Origin: an uncultured Erythrobacter sp.
Lineage (GTDB): Bacteria; Pseudomonadota; Alphaproteobacteria; Sphingomonadales; Sphingomonadaceae
NCBI GenBank assembly: GCA_947499095.1
Contig: CANMMR010000003.1
Coordinates: 248,001-312,000, forward strand
Reading direction: 5' to 3'
Length of the DNA stretch: 64,000 nucleotides
Both the position numbers and the translations under genes were made by a program. Shown here one piece after another: positions 27,142-35,681 of this stretch (its first letter is position 1; each line of letters begins with the position of its first letter). A model generated the notes under the pieces. That model ran no database searches. It was not told the DNA's origin and worked only from the letters and a program-made list of their open reading frames with translations.

Positions 27142-28368
27142 TCAGACCAGAATTTCGGATGCCGGGCCTTGACCGAGAAAGGCGCTGGGCGACGCGCTCG
27201 CGCCATAGGCTCCGGCACAGAAAACGGCGACGATATCGCCGACCTCGGCGCGCGGCAGGCGCGCCTTGTCGGCGAGCCGGTCGAGCGGGGTACACAGGCA
27301 GCCGACGACATTAACCTCTTCCTGCGGCTCCGCGTCGAACCGCGTGGCGATGGCGACCGGATAATTCCGCCGTACGACCGTGCCGAAATTGCCCGATGCC
27401 GCGAGCTGGTGGTGCAGGCCGCCATCGGTAACCAGATAGGTCTCGCCGTAGCTTTCCTTGCGGTCGACAATGCGGGTCAAATACACGCCCGCTTCGCCGA
27501 CGAGATAGCGTCCGAGTTCGAGGAAGAACTCCGTATCCTGCAGGCTGGCTGGCAAGGCGGAGAAGCGCTCGTCCAAAGCAGCCCCGACGGCTGCGATATC
27601 GAGCGGTTCGTCCCCGGCGAAATAGGGAATGCCGAAGCCGCCACCCATGTTGAGCTTGGGCAAGCCGACGCCCGCGTCATCGGTGATCCGTGCGGCAAGT
27701 TCCAGCACCTTGGCCTGCATGTCGATGACCGCCTCGGCCGAAAGCGCTTGGCTGCCGGTGAAGATATGCAGCCCGCGCCATTCGCAGCCCGCATCGACGA
27801 TTTCGCGAGCCAGCGCCGGAACGTGGCTGGCATCGATGCCGAAGGGCTTTGGTCCGCCCCCCATCTTCATGCCGGACCCCTTGAGGTCGAAATCGGGGTT
27901 CACGCGGATGGCAAGTCGCGGCGTTGTGCCGAGCCGTTCGGCGATGGCCAGCGCCCGCCGCGCTTCATTGGCGCTTTCGAGGTTCAGTGTGACACCCGCC
28001 CCGATTGCCGCCTCTAGTTCGCGATCACGCTTTCCGGGACCGGCAAAGCTGACTTTGGAAAGGTCGAAGCCGATCGCCTCGACCATCTCGAGTTCGCCAC
28101 CCGACGCGATGTCCAAGCCGTCGGCAAGGGTCGAAATGTGCTCAAGGACAGGTCGGAAGCTATTGGCTTTGATCGCATAATTGATCTTTATCCGATCCGG
28201 CATGGCATGGCGGAGATCGGCTATCCGTTGTGTGATCAGGTCTTGCGAATAGACGAACAAAGGTGTTTCGCCGGCCTGCTCGACCAAAGCGGAAACCGCT
28301 TCTCCGCCGATCGCCAGTTCGCCTTTAACAGCATCGAAACCCGCCGGAACGGGACCAAGCGGTTTCAT
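27142..28368 (-). CDS. PLP-dependent decarboxylase, exosortase A system-associated
   Basis: A 408-aa fold-type III PLP enzyme related to diaminopimelate and ornithine decarboxylases. The Schiff-base lysine is Lys67 in NYAIKANS. The phosphate-binding loop is MGGGFGIPY, and the active-site Cys is in VGCLCTPLDRL. DGGLHHQLAASGNFG is characteristic of the exosortase-linked group. The substrate is unknown; it may decarboxylate an amino acid loaded on or destined for the carrier protein encoded nearby. Its ATG overlaps the ligase stop by 4 bp. Confidence 0.88.
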   Translation of the reverse strand: MKPLGPVPAGFDAVKGELAIGGEAVSALVEQAGETPLFVYSQDLITQRIADLRHAMPDRIKINYAIKANSFRPVLEHISTLADGLDIASGGELEMVEAIGFDLSKVSFAGPGKRDRELEAAIGAGVTLNLESANEARRALAIAERLGTTPRLAIRVNPDFDLKGSGMKMGGGPKPFGIDASHVPALAREIVDAGCEWRGLHIFTGSQALSAEAVIDMQAKVLELAARITDDAGVGLPKLNMGGGFGIPYFAGDEPLDIAAVGAALDERFSALPASLQDTEFFLELGRYLVGEAGVYLTRIVDRKESYGETYLVTDGGLHHQLAASGNFGTVVRRNYPVAIATRFDAEPQEEVNVVGCLCTPLDRLADKARLPRAEVGDIVAVFCAGAYGASASPSAFLGQGPASEILV

Positions 28369-29879
28369 GCGCCCACCTCTAGCGCCAGGGCAGCGCGGTC
28401 GATCTTGCCGTTCGGATTGAGCGGCAGCGTTTCGCGCCAGTCGATAGTGTGCGGTTGCATGAAATTCGGCAAATCCCTCTTGAGCGCCTTCTCTAGCGAT
28501 GTTTGCGCGTCCTGCGCACCCGGCTGCGCCCGAACGACCAGATGGATCGCTTGTCCGAGCCTTTCGTCAGGCACACCCAGCGCCACCGCTTCAGCGACAA
28601 GACCGGTAGCGCGCGCTGCGTCCTCAAGTTCCTGCGGGCTGATCCGGTTGCCCGCGCTCTTGATCATCGCATCGCGGCGACCGACGAAATAGAGCAAGCC
28701 ATCGGCATCACGCTTGACCCGGTCGCCGGACCAGACCGCCGTGCCGCCATATTCGGACATGGCGGGCGCCGACCGGAACCGCTCGCGTGTTCGCTCTTCG
28801 TCCTGCCAATAGCCCTGCGCGACCAGCGGGCCGCAATGGACCAGTTCGCCCTCCTCGCCCGGCGCGCACAGCTCGCCCATGTCGTCGATGACGAGAATTT
28901 CCGCAAACGGAATTGCCTTGCCCATCGACGTTGGGTGCGATGCGACAAGTGCCGGATCGAGATAGGTCGAACGGAAAGCCTCGGTCAGGCCGTACATCGG
29001 GAAAATCCTTGTTTCCGGCAGGATAGACAGCAGGTCTTCCACAAGCTGCGAAGTGAGTGCGCCGCCCGAATTGGTGATGCGGCGCAAGGTCGATACCGCA
29101 TCATCCGGCCAATCGACTTCGGTCAGTTGCACCCAGAGCGGCGGAACGCCAGCCAGTGTCGTCACCCGATGCTTTCCGCAAGCCTTGGCTACATCGCGGG
29201 GAAATAGATAATCGAGGGGCACCACGCTGCCGCCTGCATACCAGGTCGATAACAGCTGGTTCTGTCCGTAATCGAAACTGAGCGGCAGGACCGCCAGCGT
29301 CACGTCGTCCGCCGCCATTCCGAGATAGTGGGCAACCGAAACCGCTCCAAGCCAGAGGTTGGCGTGGCTCAGCATCACGCCCTTGGGCGCGCCTGTCGAT
29401 CCGCTGGTGTAGAGGATCGCGGCCAGATCGTCGGGATCGTGCTGCGAAGGTCCGAGTGTCGCCGCAGCATCTTCCGCCTCGCTAAATACGGCGCTTTCCT
29501 CCAGCAATTCGCAATCAGACGGAACGTCGCCCTCTTCGAGCGTTGCGAGCCGAGCCTTCGTCCCCATCAGCAGCACCGCACCACTGTCGCTCAGGATATG
29601 CGCAACCTGCGCGCGCTTGAGCAGGGGATTGATCGGCACATGCACCATCCCTGCCCGCCCCGCCGCGAGCGGAAGCAGGCACGTGAGTTCGCCCTTCGCC
29701 GCCCAGCTTGCAACGCGCGCGCCGGGCTCTGCCTTGCCGGCAAGCCACCCGGCCAGCAGCGAAACGCGTGTCCGTAGATCGGCATAGGTAAGCGTCCGGT
29801 CCCGCAGCACCAGCGCAGAGGCCTGTGCATCGCCTCTCTCGGTCAGTTGATCGAGCGGGTACGGCGTGGGATCAGGCAT
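28365..29879 (-). CDS. Acyl-CoA/ACP ligase (AMP-forming), exosortase A system-associated
   Basis: A 504-aa adenylate-forming enzyme. The P-loop is LYTSGSTGAPKGV, the adenine motif MYGLTEAF and the hinge region YFVGRRDAMIKSAGNRISP. The catalytic lysine is in LNPNGKIDR. It belongs to the ligases that occur with exosortase A. Because a dedicated acyl carrier protein gene lies in the divergent arm, ACP is a plausible acceptor rather than CoA (inference). The start at 29879 leaves only 26 bp to the divergent acetyltransferase gene. Confidence 0.88.
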   Translation of the reverse strand: MPDPTPYPLDQLTERGDAQASALVLRDRTLTYADLRTRVSLLAGWLAGKAEPGARVASWAAKGELTCLLPLAAGRAGMVHVPINPLLKRAQVAHILSDSGAVLLMGTKARLATLEEGDVPSDCELLEESAVFSEAEDAAATLGPSQHDPDDLAAILYTSGSTGAPKGVMLSHANLWLGAVSVAHYLGMAADDVTLAVLPLSFDYGQNQLLSTWYAGGSVVPLDYLFPRDVAKACGKHRVTTLAGVPPLWVQLTEVDWPDDAVSTLRRITNSGGALTSQLVEDLLSILPETRIFPMYGLTEAFRSTYLDPALVASHPTSMGKAIPFAEILVIDDMGELCAPGEEGELVHCGPLVAQGYWQDEERTRERFRSAPAMSEYGGTAVWSGDRVKRDADGLLYFVGRRDAMIKSAGNRISPQELEDAARATGLVAEAVALGVPDERLGQAIHLVVRAQPGAQDAQTSLEKALKRDLPNFMQPHTIDWRETLPLNPNGKIDRAALALEVGA

Positions 29880-29905
29880 CGAGGCTCCGGAGCGAGGACG
29901 AACGG

Positions 29906-30895
29906 GTGACTATCGAGGTCAGCTATCACGAGACGGTTAGCAAACTGCAAGAGTTTGCCCAGTTTGCGCGTGGACCTTTCGACCGGCCGGAATGGTACGC
30001 CCTGCTCGAACAAGGCGGAATGGAGCCGATTATCGCGGTCGCACGCAGCAGGCATCGCATTGCTGTCCTACCCCTGATGGCGGCAGAAGATGGCCTGACG
30101 AGCCTCGTCAACTGGTTCAGCTTCACCTGGCGGCCACTCGGCCGCGGCGATGAACTGGTCGACGAAATACTGGCAACGATGGCGAAAGATCTACGCAACC
30201 GCGCATCCGCCATCACGCTCGCGCCGCTCCCGGACGAGGACGGAAGCGCTTCGCGGCTCGAACAGGCATTTCGCAAGTCTGGATGGGCAGTCATTCGCGA
30301 GCAGTGCGACGAGAACCACGTGCTGCATGTCGAGGGAAGAAGCTTCGCGGAATACTGGGCCTATCGCCCCGGTCAGATGCGGACCACGCTGAAGCGCAAG
30401 GCGAAGAAGGTCGATGTCGAAATCCTGACCCGCTTCGACGAGCGAGCCTGGGAAGACTACCGGATCGTTTACAGGAACAGCTGGAAACCCGCGGAGGAGC
30501 GCGCTGACATCCTCGAAGCCTTCGCCCGGATGGAAGGCGCTGCTGGCCGCATTCGCCTCGGCATCGCCCGCGCAGAAGGCGGGCCAGTGGCGGCGCAATT
30601 CTGGACGGTCGAGAATGGCACGGCCTACATCCACAAGCTGGCGCATACCGAGGCGGCGAAACCACTCTCCGCCGGTACTACGCTAAGCGCGGCGCTGTTC
30701 AAGCACGCGATCGATGTCGACGGGGTCGAACTGATCGATCTCGGTACCGGCTCGGATGGCTACAAGCGCGACTGGATGGAGACGGTCCGACCGCGCTACA
30801 AGCTCGAGTGCTATGACTGGCGCAACCCCCGCAGCTGGAAGCGCATCGCCAAGGCCGCGGCGCGCCGCCTTGCACGCGGCAATTCGCAGCGCTAA
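29906..30895 (+). CDS. GNAT acetyltransferase, CelD/BcsL-like, GTG start
   Basis: A 329-aa protein with a FemAB/CelD-type GNAT fold. The C-terminal half shows GPVAAQFWTVENGTAYIHK, then SAGTTLSAALFKHAID and IDLGTGSDGYKRDWM, typical of acyltransferases in polysaccharide loci. It may N- or O-acylate a sugar, possibly from the neighbouring ACP. Start GTG 29906 is preferred, with GAGG nine bases upstream. It opens the plus-strand arm (acetyltransferase, ACP, two hydrolases). Confidence 0.8.
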   Translation: MTIEVSYHETVSKLQEFAQFARGPFDRPEWYALLEQGGMEPIIAVARSRHRIAVLPLMAAEDGLTSLVNWFSFTWRPLGRGDELVDEILATMAKDLRNRASAITLAPLPDEDGSASRLEQAFRKSGWAVIREQCDENHVLHVEGRSFAEYWAYRPGQMRTTLKRKAKKVDVEILTRFDERAWEDYRIVYRNSWKPAEERADILEAFARMEGAAGRIRLGIARAEGGPVAAQFWTVENGTAYIHKLAHTEAAKPLSAGTTLSAALFKHAIDVDGVELIDLGTGSDGYKRDWMETVRPRYKLECYDWRNPRSWKRIAKAAARRLARGNSQR

Positions 30896-30932
30896 GGGCA
30901 ACGCCTCGCGACGCAGGGGATACGCAAGCTAC

Positions 30933-31235
30933 ATGACCGCCGGGACCGCCACAGCAGAGCCGACTGGGCCGAGCCGCAGCGCTATCGACACGACCCTGCG
31001 CGCCATCCTGCGCGATGTGCTTGCGCTGGAAGAGAGCCAGGTCGAAGCTTTCGACGCCGACACCGGCTTGTTCGGCCATTTGCCCGAACTCGACTCCATG
31101 GCGGTTGCGGGCCTCTTCACCGAGATGGAAGACCGGCTCGACATCGTGATCGACGACGACGACGTGGATGGCGAGATGCTCGAAACCTATGGCGGTCTGC
31201 TTGCCTTCGCCGAGGCGAAGACGGTCGAGAGCTGA
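30933..31235 (+). CDS. Acyl carrier protein, exosortase locus
   Basis: A 100-aa acidic carrier protein. The phosphopantetheine site is Ser55 in PELDSMAVAG, the DS[LM] signature. The flanking helices (AIDTTLRAILRDVLAL and FTEMEDRLDIVIDDDDV) match the PP-binding domain. It is not the fatty-acid AcpP: the N-terminus is longer and the context differs. It probably receives an acyl or aminoacyl group from the ligase at 28365-29879. A phosphopantetheinyl transferase must be supplied from elsewhere. Confidence 0.85.
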   Translation: MTAGTATAEPTGPSRSAIDTTLRAILRDVLALEESQVEAFDADTGLFGHLPELDSMAVAGLFTEMEDRLDIVIDDDDVDGEMLETYGGLLAFAEAKTVES

Positions 31236-31243
31236 CGGGTACG

Positions 31244-31924
31244 GTGTATAGCAGCTGGCCCTGCCCGATGCCTTCCGGGGCGACGGCGGATGAGGTGCTG
31301 CTGGGCTTCGATCTCAAGCGCGAGCACCGCTTGCTGGTGCTGATGCCGCTGTTCAATGAGGCTAGCAAGATGCGCCGGCAAATCGTTGAAACGATGCGCA
31401 TTCTCGATCAGTCGGGCGTCGATTGCTTCTGCCCCGACCTGGCGGGCTGCAACGAAAGCCTTGCGCCGCATTCGGAGCAGAGCCTCTCCGGCTGGCGGGG
31501 CGCCGCTGCAAGCGCGGCGGCGCATGTGTGGGCTACGCATGTGCTCGGCGTGCGGTCTGGCTCTCTGGTGGCGCCTGGAGACTTGCCCGGCTGGGCATAC
31601 GAGCCTGTAAAACCAAGCGCCGTCCTTTCCCGCCTTGCACGGGCGGAACAAATATTCGCCCGCGAAGCCAATCAGGCTGTCACTGCAAAAGAACTGATCG
31701 CCGAAGGTTGCGAGAACGGCGTTACACTGGCGGGCTGGCCCTTCGGAGCGGATCTCATTAACGAGCTGGCCGCGAGCGAATTGGCCTCGTCCCCACACCA
31801 CCGGCTCATAACGCAAGAAGAGATTGGCGGAAGCCCCCTCTGGCTGCGCGCGGAGCCCGGCTTCGATCCAGCACAGGCCAAGGCACTGGCCGCGATCATC
31901 GTCGAACGGATGGGTCTGTCATGA
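31244..31924 (+). CDS. Exosortase A-associated hydrolase 2, alpha/beta fold, atypical nucleophile
   Basis: A 226-aa alpha/beta-hydrolase-like protein that begins at GTG 31244, 8 bp after the ACP gene. LLVLMPLFNEASKMRRQ is the first strand and oxyanion region, typical of the second hydrolase in exosortase A loci. At the nucleophile elbow the sequence is GVRSG (102-106), so the central position is Arg104 rather than Ser. It is slightly shorter than relatives as I recall them. Catalytic activity is uncertain; it may bind an acyl chain or pair with hydrolase 1. Its stop overlaps the next start (ATGA). Confidence 0.72.
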   Translation: MYSSWPCPMPSGATADEVLLGFDLKREHRLLVLMPLFNEASKMRRQIVETMRILDQSGVDCFCPDLAGCNESLAPHSEQSLSGWRGAAASAAAHVWATHVLGVRSGSLVAPGDLPGWAYEPVKPSAVLSRLARAEQIFAREANQAVTAKELIAEGCENGVTLAGWPFGADLINELAASELASSPHHRLITQEEIGGSPLWLRAEPGFDPAQAKALAAIIVERMGLS

Positions 31925-32712
31925 GCAGGCTCCCGCTGACCTTCGAATGCCAGGACAAGCGCTGCGGCGCCACGCTGGACAGTGCCCCCGGCACCACCGG
32001 CCTGCTGATGGTAAGCGGAGGAAACGAGGTGCGCGCGGGCGCTTTCACCGGCGCGTCGCGGATCGCCGGCGAGATCGCCGCGAAGGGCTTTCCGGTCTTC
32101 CGCTTCGACCGTCGCGGGGTCGGCGATAGCGAGGGCGAAAACCGCGGCTATCGCAAGTCGCGCAAGGATATCGCCGCAGCCTTGCTCGCCTTTCGGGCTC
32201 TTGCCCCGCAGGTCGAGCGCGTGGTCGCTTTCGGGAATTGCGATGCGGCAACCGCGCTCATGCTGGCGAGCGGTGCGGAGTGCGACGCCCTGGTGCTGAG
32301 CAATCCCTGGGTGATCGACGACGAGACCGATACCACGCCCTCGCCCGCCGCTCTCCGGTCCCGCTATGCCAGCAAGCTGACCAATCCTGCCGAGCTGAAG
32401 CGACTGTTCACCGGCAAGGTCGACTTGAGAAAGCTGGTGCGAGGGCTCGGCCGGGCGGCCCAGCCACGGCCCGCCTCCTCAACCCTTGCCGAGGAGGCCC
32501 GGGAAGGGCTTGCCGCTTTCCTCGGGCCGGTAACGATCCTGCTCGCCGAAAACGATCGCACCGCGATGCATTTCGCCGAGCAGTGGGACAGCTCGGACAC
32601 GCGCATCCGCCGCTGCCCGAATGCGGGCCATGCTTATGCGGGTGATGCGGCGCATGGCTGGCTGCGGGCGCAATTGCTCGAAGCGCTGAGAGCCTATCCG
32701 CGAGTAAAGTAG
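31921..32712 (+). CDS. Exosortase A-associated hydrolase 1, alpha/beta fold, Cys nucleophile
   Basis: A 263-aa alpha/beta hydrolase. The elbow reads FGNCDAA with Cys107 at the nucleophile position. RFDRRGVGDSEG matches the strand-4 loop, and the late His is in PNAGHAYAG. Hydrolases with Cys nucleophiles (for example dienelactone hydrolase) act on esters or thioesters, so release or editing from ACP is possible (inference). It is coupled to hydrolase 2 by a 4-bp overlap. Its 3' end overlaps the convergent RNA methyltransferase gene by 19 bp. Confidence 0.78.
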   Translation: MSRLPLTFECQDKRCGATLDSAPGTTGLLMVSGGNEVRAGAFTGASRIAGEIAAKGFPVFRFDRRGVGDSEGENRGYRKSRKDIAAALLAFRALAPQVERVVAFGNCDAATALMLASGAECDALVLSNPWVIDDETDTTPSPAALRSRYASKLTNPAELKRLFTGKVDLRKLVRGLGRAAQPRPASSTLAEEAREGLAAFLGPVTILLAENDRTAMHFAEQWDSSDTRIRRCPNAGHAYAGDAAHGWLRAQLLEALRAYPRVK

Positions 32713-33908
32713 CTGGTCAGCTCGACATGGGTCGACCAGCGGAACTGGCCCACCGGGCGCAGTTTTTCGAGCTGGAAACCCGCATCGACCAGCGTGCGTG
32801 CATCCTTGGCCCAGCTGGCCGGATTGCAGCTGACATAGGCGACGCGGCTGGCTTCGCTTGCCGCAATCTGCGCGATCTGCTCGCGCGCGCCTGCACGCGG
32901 GGGGTCGAGCAGGAGCGCGCCGAACCGACTTGCCTCATCAGGCTGCAAGGGATTGCGGAACAGGTCGCGGTGCATCGCATGGACGGGAAGGCCGCGCGCA
33001 TTGGCTGCGGATTTGCAAGCGAGATGCGCATCGCGCGCGGCCTCTACGGCCAGCACCTTGGCAGGACCAGCCAGCGCGAAAGCGAAAGTGCCGAGCCCTG
33101 CGAACAGATCGGCGATGGTGTTCGCGCTCTCCAAGTATGCCATGGCATCCTGCACCAGGGCATTCTCGCCGTCCGTGGTGGGTTGGAGAAAGCTGCCGTG
33201 CGGGAATGCGACCGGAGCCTGACCGAGCGTCACCGTGGCCGGTTGCGGCTCCCACTGTGTTTCCGCGCCGTATCTCCGATCGAGCGACAGTCGCGCCAAA
33301 CGGTGGTCCCGCGCGAAATCGAGGAACGCTTCGGTGGCCGCCAGACCTTCGGCCTCGATCCCCTTGACCGCGCAATCGACACCCTGATCGACCATAGTCA
33401 ACTCGACATCGACCGGCTGGCGGTCGGCATAAGTGGCTATCAGCTGCCTAAGCGGGTGCACCAGTGCCTCGAGGTCCGGCAGGAGGACCGGACACTCCCG
33501 CAGGTCGACGATCCGATGCGAGCGCGCTTCGCGAAACCCCAGCACTGCACTCTTGCCCTTCCGCAACCCATGGAGCGTCGCGCGGCGACGCGTGGCCGGC
33601 GGCGAAAGGTGCGTGGGCAGTACCTCTTGCGCCTCGATGCCCTGCCCCTGCGCTGCATGCAGCACGCGGTCGGTGACGAACTGGCGCAGAGCGTCCTCAT
33701 CGGCGTGTTGAAGTTGGCAGCCACCACACCCCTTGTCCTGCGCCACGACGAAGTGGCGGCACGGCGGTGAGACATGCTGCGGTCCTGCGTCGAGCGTGCC
33801 ATCTGGCAACACGACGTCACCGGGGACAGCGCCGGTGACATGACGACCGGAGGCCGTGACGCCGTCGCCGCGGGCGGCAATGCGCTTGATCGGCTCGCCT
33901 TCGATCAC
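32694..33908 (-). CDS. Class I SAM-dependent RNA methyltransferase, TrmA/RlmD family
   Basis: A 404-aa 5-methyluridine-type RNA methyltransferase. Iron-sulfur cysteines are Cys50, Cys61 and Cys64 (PCRHFVVAQDKGCGGCQLQ), with a likely fourth in RECPVLL. FLQPTTDGENALV and NTIADLFAGLGTFAFAL form the SAM site. DPPRAG and VSCNPASWAKD carry the catalytic Cys. The N-terminal TRAM domain is short. Substrate could be 23S rRNA or tRNA; I cannot assign RlmC, RlmD or TrmA. It overlaps the nnr gene by 4 bp. Confidence 0.85.
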   Translation of the reverse strand: MIEGEPIKRIAARGDGVTASGRHVTGAVPGDVVLPDGTLDAGPQHVSPPCRHFVVAQDKGCGGCQLQHADEDALRQFVTDRVLHAAQGQGIEAQEVLPTHLSPPATRRRATLHGLRKGKSAVLGFREARSHRIVDLRECPVLLPDLEALVHPLRQLIATYADRQPVDVELTMVDQGVDCAVKGIEAEGLAATEAFLDFARDHRLARLSLDRRYGAETQWEPQPATVTLGQAPVAFPHGSFLQPTTDGENALVQDAMAYLESANTIADLFAGLGTFAFALAGPAKVLAVEAARDAHLACKSAANARGLPVHAMHRDLFRNPLQPDEASRFGALLLDPPRAGAREQIAQIAASEASRVAYVSCNPASWAKDARTLVDAGFQLEKLRPVGQFRWSTHVELTSYFTRG

Positions 33909-35290
33909 AGGTATGCCGCCATGGCATGCTTCACAGCGCGCGCCAGATTGCTGGCCGAGAAAGCCGGGGAGGCCCGTCTAGCGGCCTCGTTATGCAGCCA
34001 GACCGCTTCCTCGCAAGCGCGCATCGTGTCCGAATGGACCGCCACTCGTGACGCCACGATGCCGGCGAGAACATCGCCACTGCCTGCCACCGAGAGCCAG
34101 CTCGATCCGCGCGGGAAAAAGCGCATGCCCCCACGGCCAGCGAGCAAGGTGTCGGGTCCCTTGGCGAGCACTGTCATTCCCGTGACGTCACGTAGCAGAC
34201 GCGTGCGGTCGATTTTGCTGTGCGCCGTGACGTCGAAACTTTCGCACAGCGCCGCAAGCTCGCCCTCATGCGGAGTCAGGCAGAGCTTCGTGACGTCGAT
34301 TCCGTTGAGCATATCCGGGCGCAGGAGATGCAGAGCGTCTGCATCGAGAACGCATGATTGGCCGCTTCCCAAGACGCTTGAAAGCCGGTCGCGCGCCTCG
34401 TCATCCCGGCCAAGTCCGGGCCCGATCAACACTGCCGATATCCGGTCATCTTTGAGCACCGTGTCGAGGTCCTGCTCGATCACCAAATCCGCCGGTGCAT
34501 CGGGATGCGAGTGTTCGCTCACCAGCTTCACATAGCCTGCCCCCGCATGCATTGCGGCCTCGGCAGATAGGAGCGGAGCGCCTGGCATGGCGCCTGCAAC
34601 AACCCCCAACAGCCCGCGCCGGTATTTATGGCTGTCTGCCGCCGGCGCTGTCAGTCGCGGCGGCAACACCATTCGATCGTTTGCCTCGTCCAGCGCCAGG
34701 CCGATCGGTACGCAGCGCAATGCGCCCATCGACGTCATCGCGGGCATCAGGAAATGGGCTTGCTTCCAGGCTCCGAGCGCGAGCGTAAGGTCGTATCGCG
34801 GGAGCGGGCCGAGGACCGATCCCGTGTCACTTTGGACCGAACTCGGAACATCGATCGCGATTTTAAAACAATTGCTTGTGACGACTTCTGCGAGCAGTGT
34901 CGCAAATTCGCCTTTGACATCCCTCGATAACCCGTAACCGAACAGGCAATCGACGACGACCGGATCGGTCAGAGCCGCGCGTTCAAGGATTTCACCCTCG
35001 AAGGCGGCCCGTGCCTTGCGCGCCGTTTCGCTTTTCGGCTCCACCGGAGCGAAGACGCGCACCTTGTAGCCCTTCGCATGCAGGCAGTCGGCGATGACGT
35101 AACCGTCCCCGCCATTGTTACCCGGACCGCAGAGCACGGTGACGGGTCGGCCCGCAGCCATCCGCGTGACCCATCGGGCCGCACCTTTGCCGGCCCGCTG
35201 CATCAGCTCCCATTCGCTGATCCCGCCATTCATTGCGGCTTGCTCGGCCGCGCGCATGGTTTCGACGCTGAGGACTGCAGTCGAACTCAT
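33905..35290 (-). CDS. nnr: Bifunctional NAD(P)H-hydrate epimerase / ADP-dependent dehydratase
   Basis: A 461-aa fusion that repairs hydrated NAD(P)H. The N-terminal YjeF_N epimerase (about 1-200) has CGPGNNGGDGYVIA. The C-terminal ribokinase-like dehydratase (about 215-461) has LLGVVAGAMPGAPLLSAEAA, LTPHEGELA and the ADP site SVAGSGDVLAGIVA. Domain order matches bacterial Nnr. Its start overlaps the upstream lipoprotein gene's stop as ATGA and its stop overlaps the RNA methyltransferase start. Confidence 0.93.
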   Translation of the reverse strand: MSSTAVLSVETMRAAEQAAMNGGISEWELMQRAGKGAARWVTRMAAGRPVTVLCGPGNNGGDGYVIADCLHAKGYKVRVFAPVEPKSETARKARAAFEGEILERAALTDPVVVDCLFGYGLSRDVKGEFATLLAEVVTSNCFKIAIDVPSSVQSDTGSVLGPLPRYDLTLALGAWKQAHFLMPAMTSMGALRCVPIGLALDEANDRMVLPPRLTAPAADSHKYRRGLLGVVAGAMPGAPLLSAEAAMHAGAGYVKLVSEHSHPDAPADLVIEQDLDTVLKDDRISAVLIGPGLGRDDEARDRLSSVLGSGQSCVLDADALHLLRPDMLNGIDVTKLCLTPHEGELAALCESFDVTAHSKIDRTRLLRDVTGMTVLAKGPDTLLAGRGGMRFFPRGSSWLSVAGSGDVLAGIVASRVAVHSDTMRACEEAVWLHNEAARRASPAFSASNLARAVKHAMAAYL

Positions 35291-35643
35291 TGTGAGGCCG
35301 GTGCCGGGAAATTGTATTTGTCGTTGCCAATGGTCACATAAATCCTGCCGTCGCGTATCTCGCTACGCGCAGTCTCGAACCCGTCGACGCTCGCGAAACC
35401 GTCACCGCGTTCGACGAGGCGACGGAAGCCGCCGTCGGGATGGCGGATGACGAGGACATTGGCCCCGCCGACGCGCGCGGTTTCGAGGCGGCAGTCGTCG
35501 GACCAATCGCCCTCGCCCTCGAGCGCGCAAAGCAACGGCTCGGCACCTTCCTCGGCCACGCCCTGCCCCTCCGAGCAGGCGCCGAGAATTGCAGCAAGAC
35601 ACAGCGCTGCCGTGGCAATGTAGGGAGAGGGGCGAAATTTCAT
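35287..35643 (-). CDS. Small predicted lipoprotein, unknown function
   Basis: A 118-aa protein not recognised. The N-terminus is a lipoprotein signal with lipobox LGAC (Cys about 23). The mature part has two cysteines (LLCALEG and DDCRLE) that could form a disulfide, then a beta-rich region (VLVIRHPDGGFRRLV, EIRDGRIYVTIGNDKYNFP). Similar small lipoproteins of unknown role occur in sphingomonads as far as I recall. It lies between ilvD and nnr and overlaps nnr by 4 bp. Confidence 0.7.
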   Translation of the reverse strand: MKFRPSPYIATAALCLAAILGACSEGQGVAEEGAEPLLCALEGEGDWSDDCRLETARVGGANVLVIRHPDGGFRRLVERGDGFASVDGFETARSEIRDGRIYVTIGNDKYNFPAPASQ

Positions 35644-35681
35644 GCCTAGCGGCTGCCACGACCGGCCGTGCGGGGCAAGCC

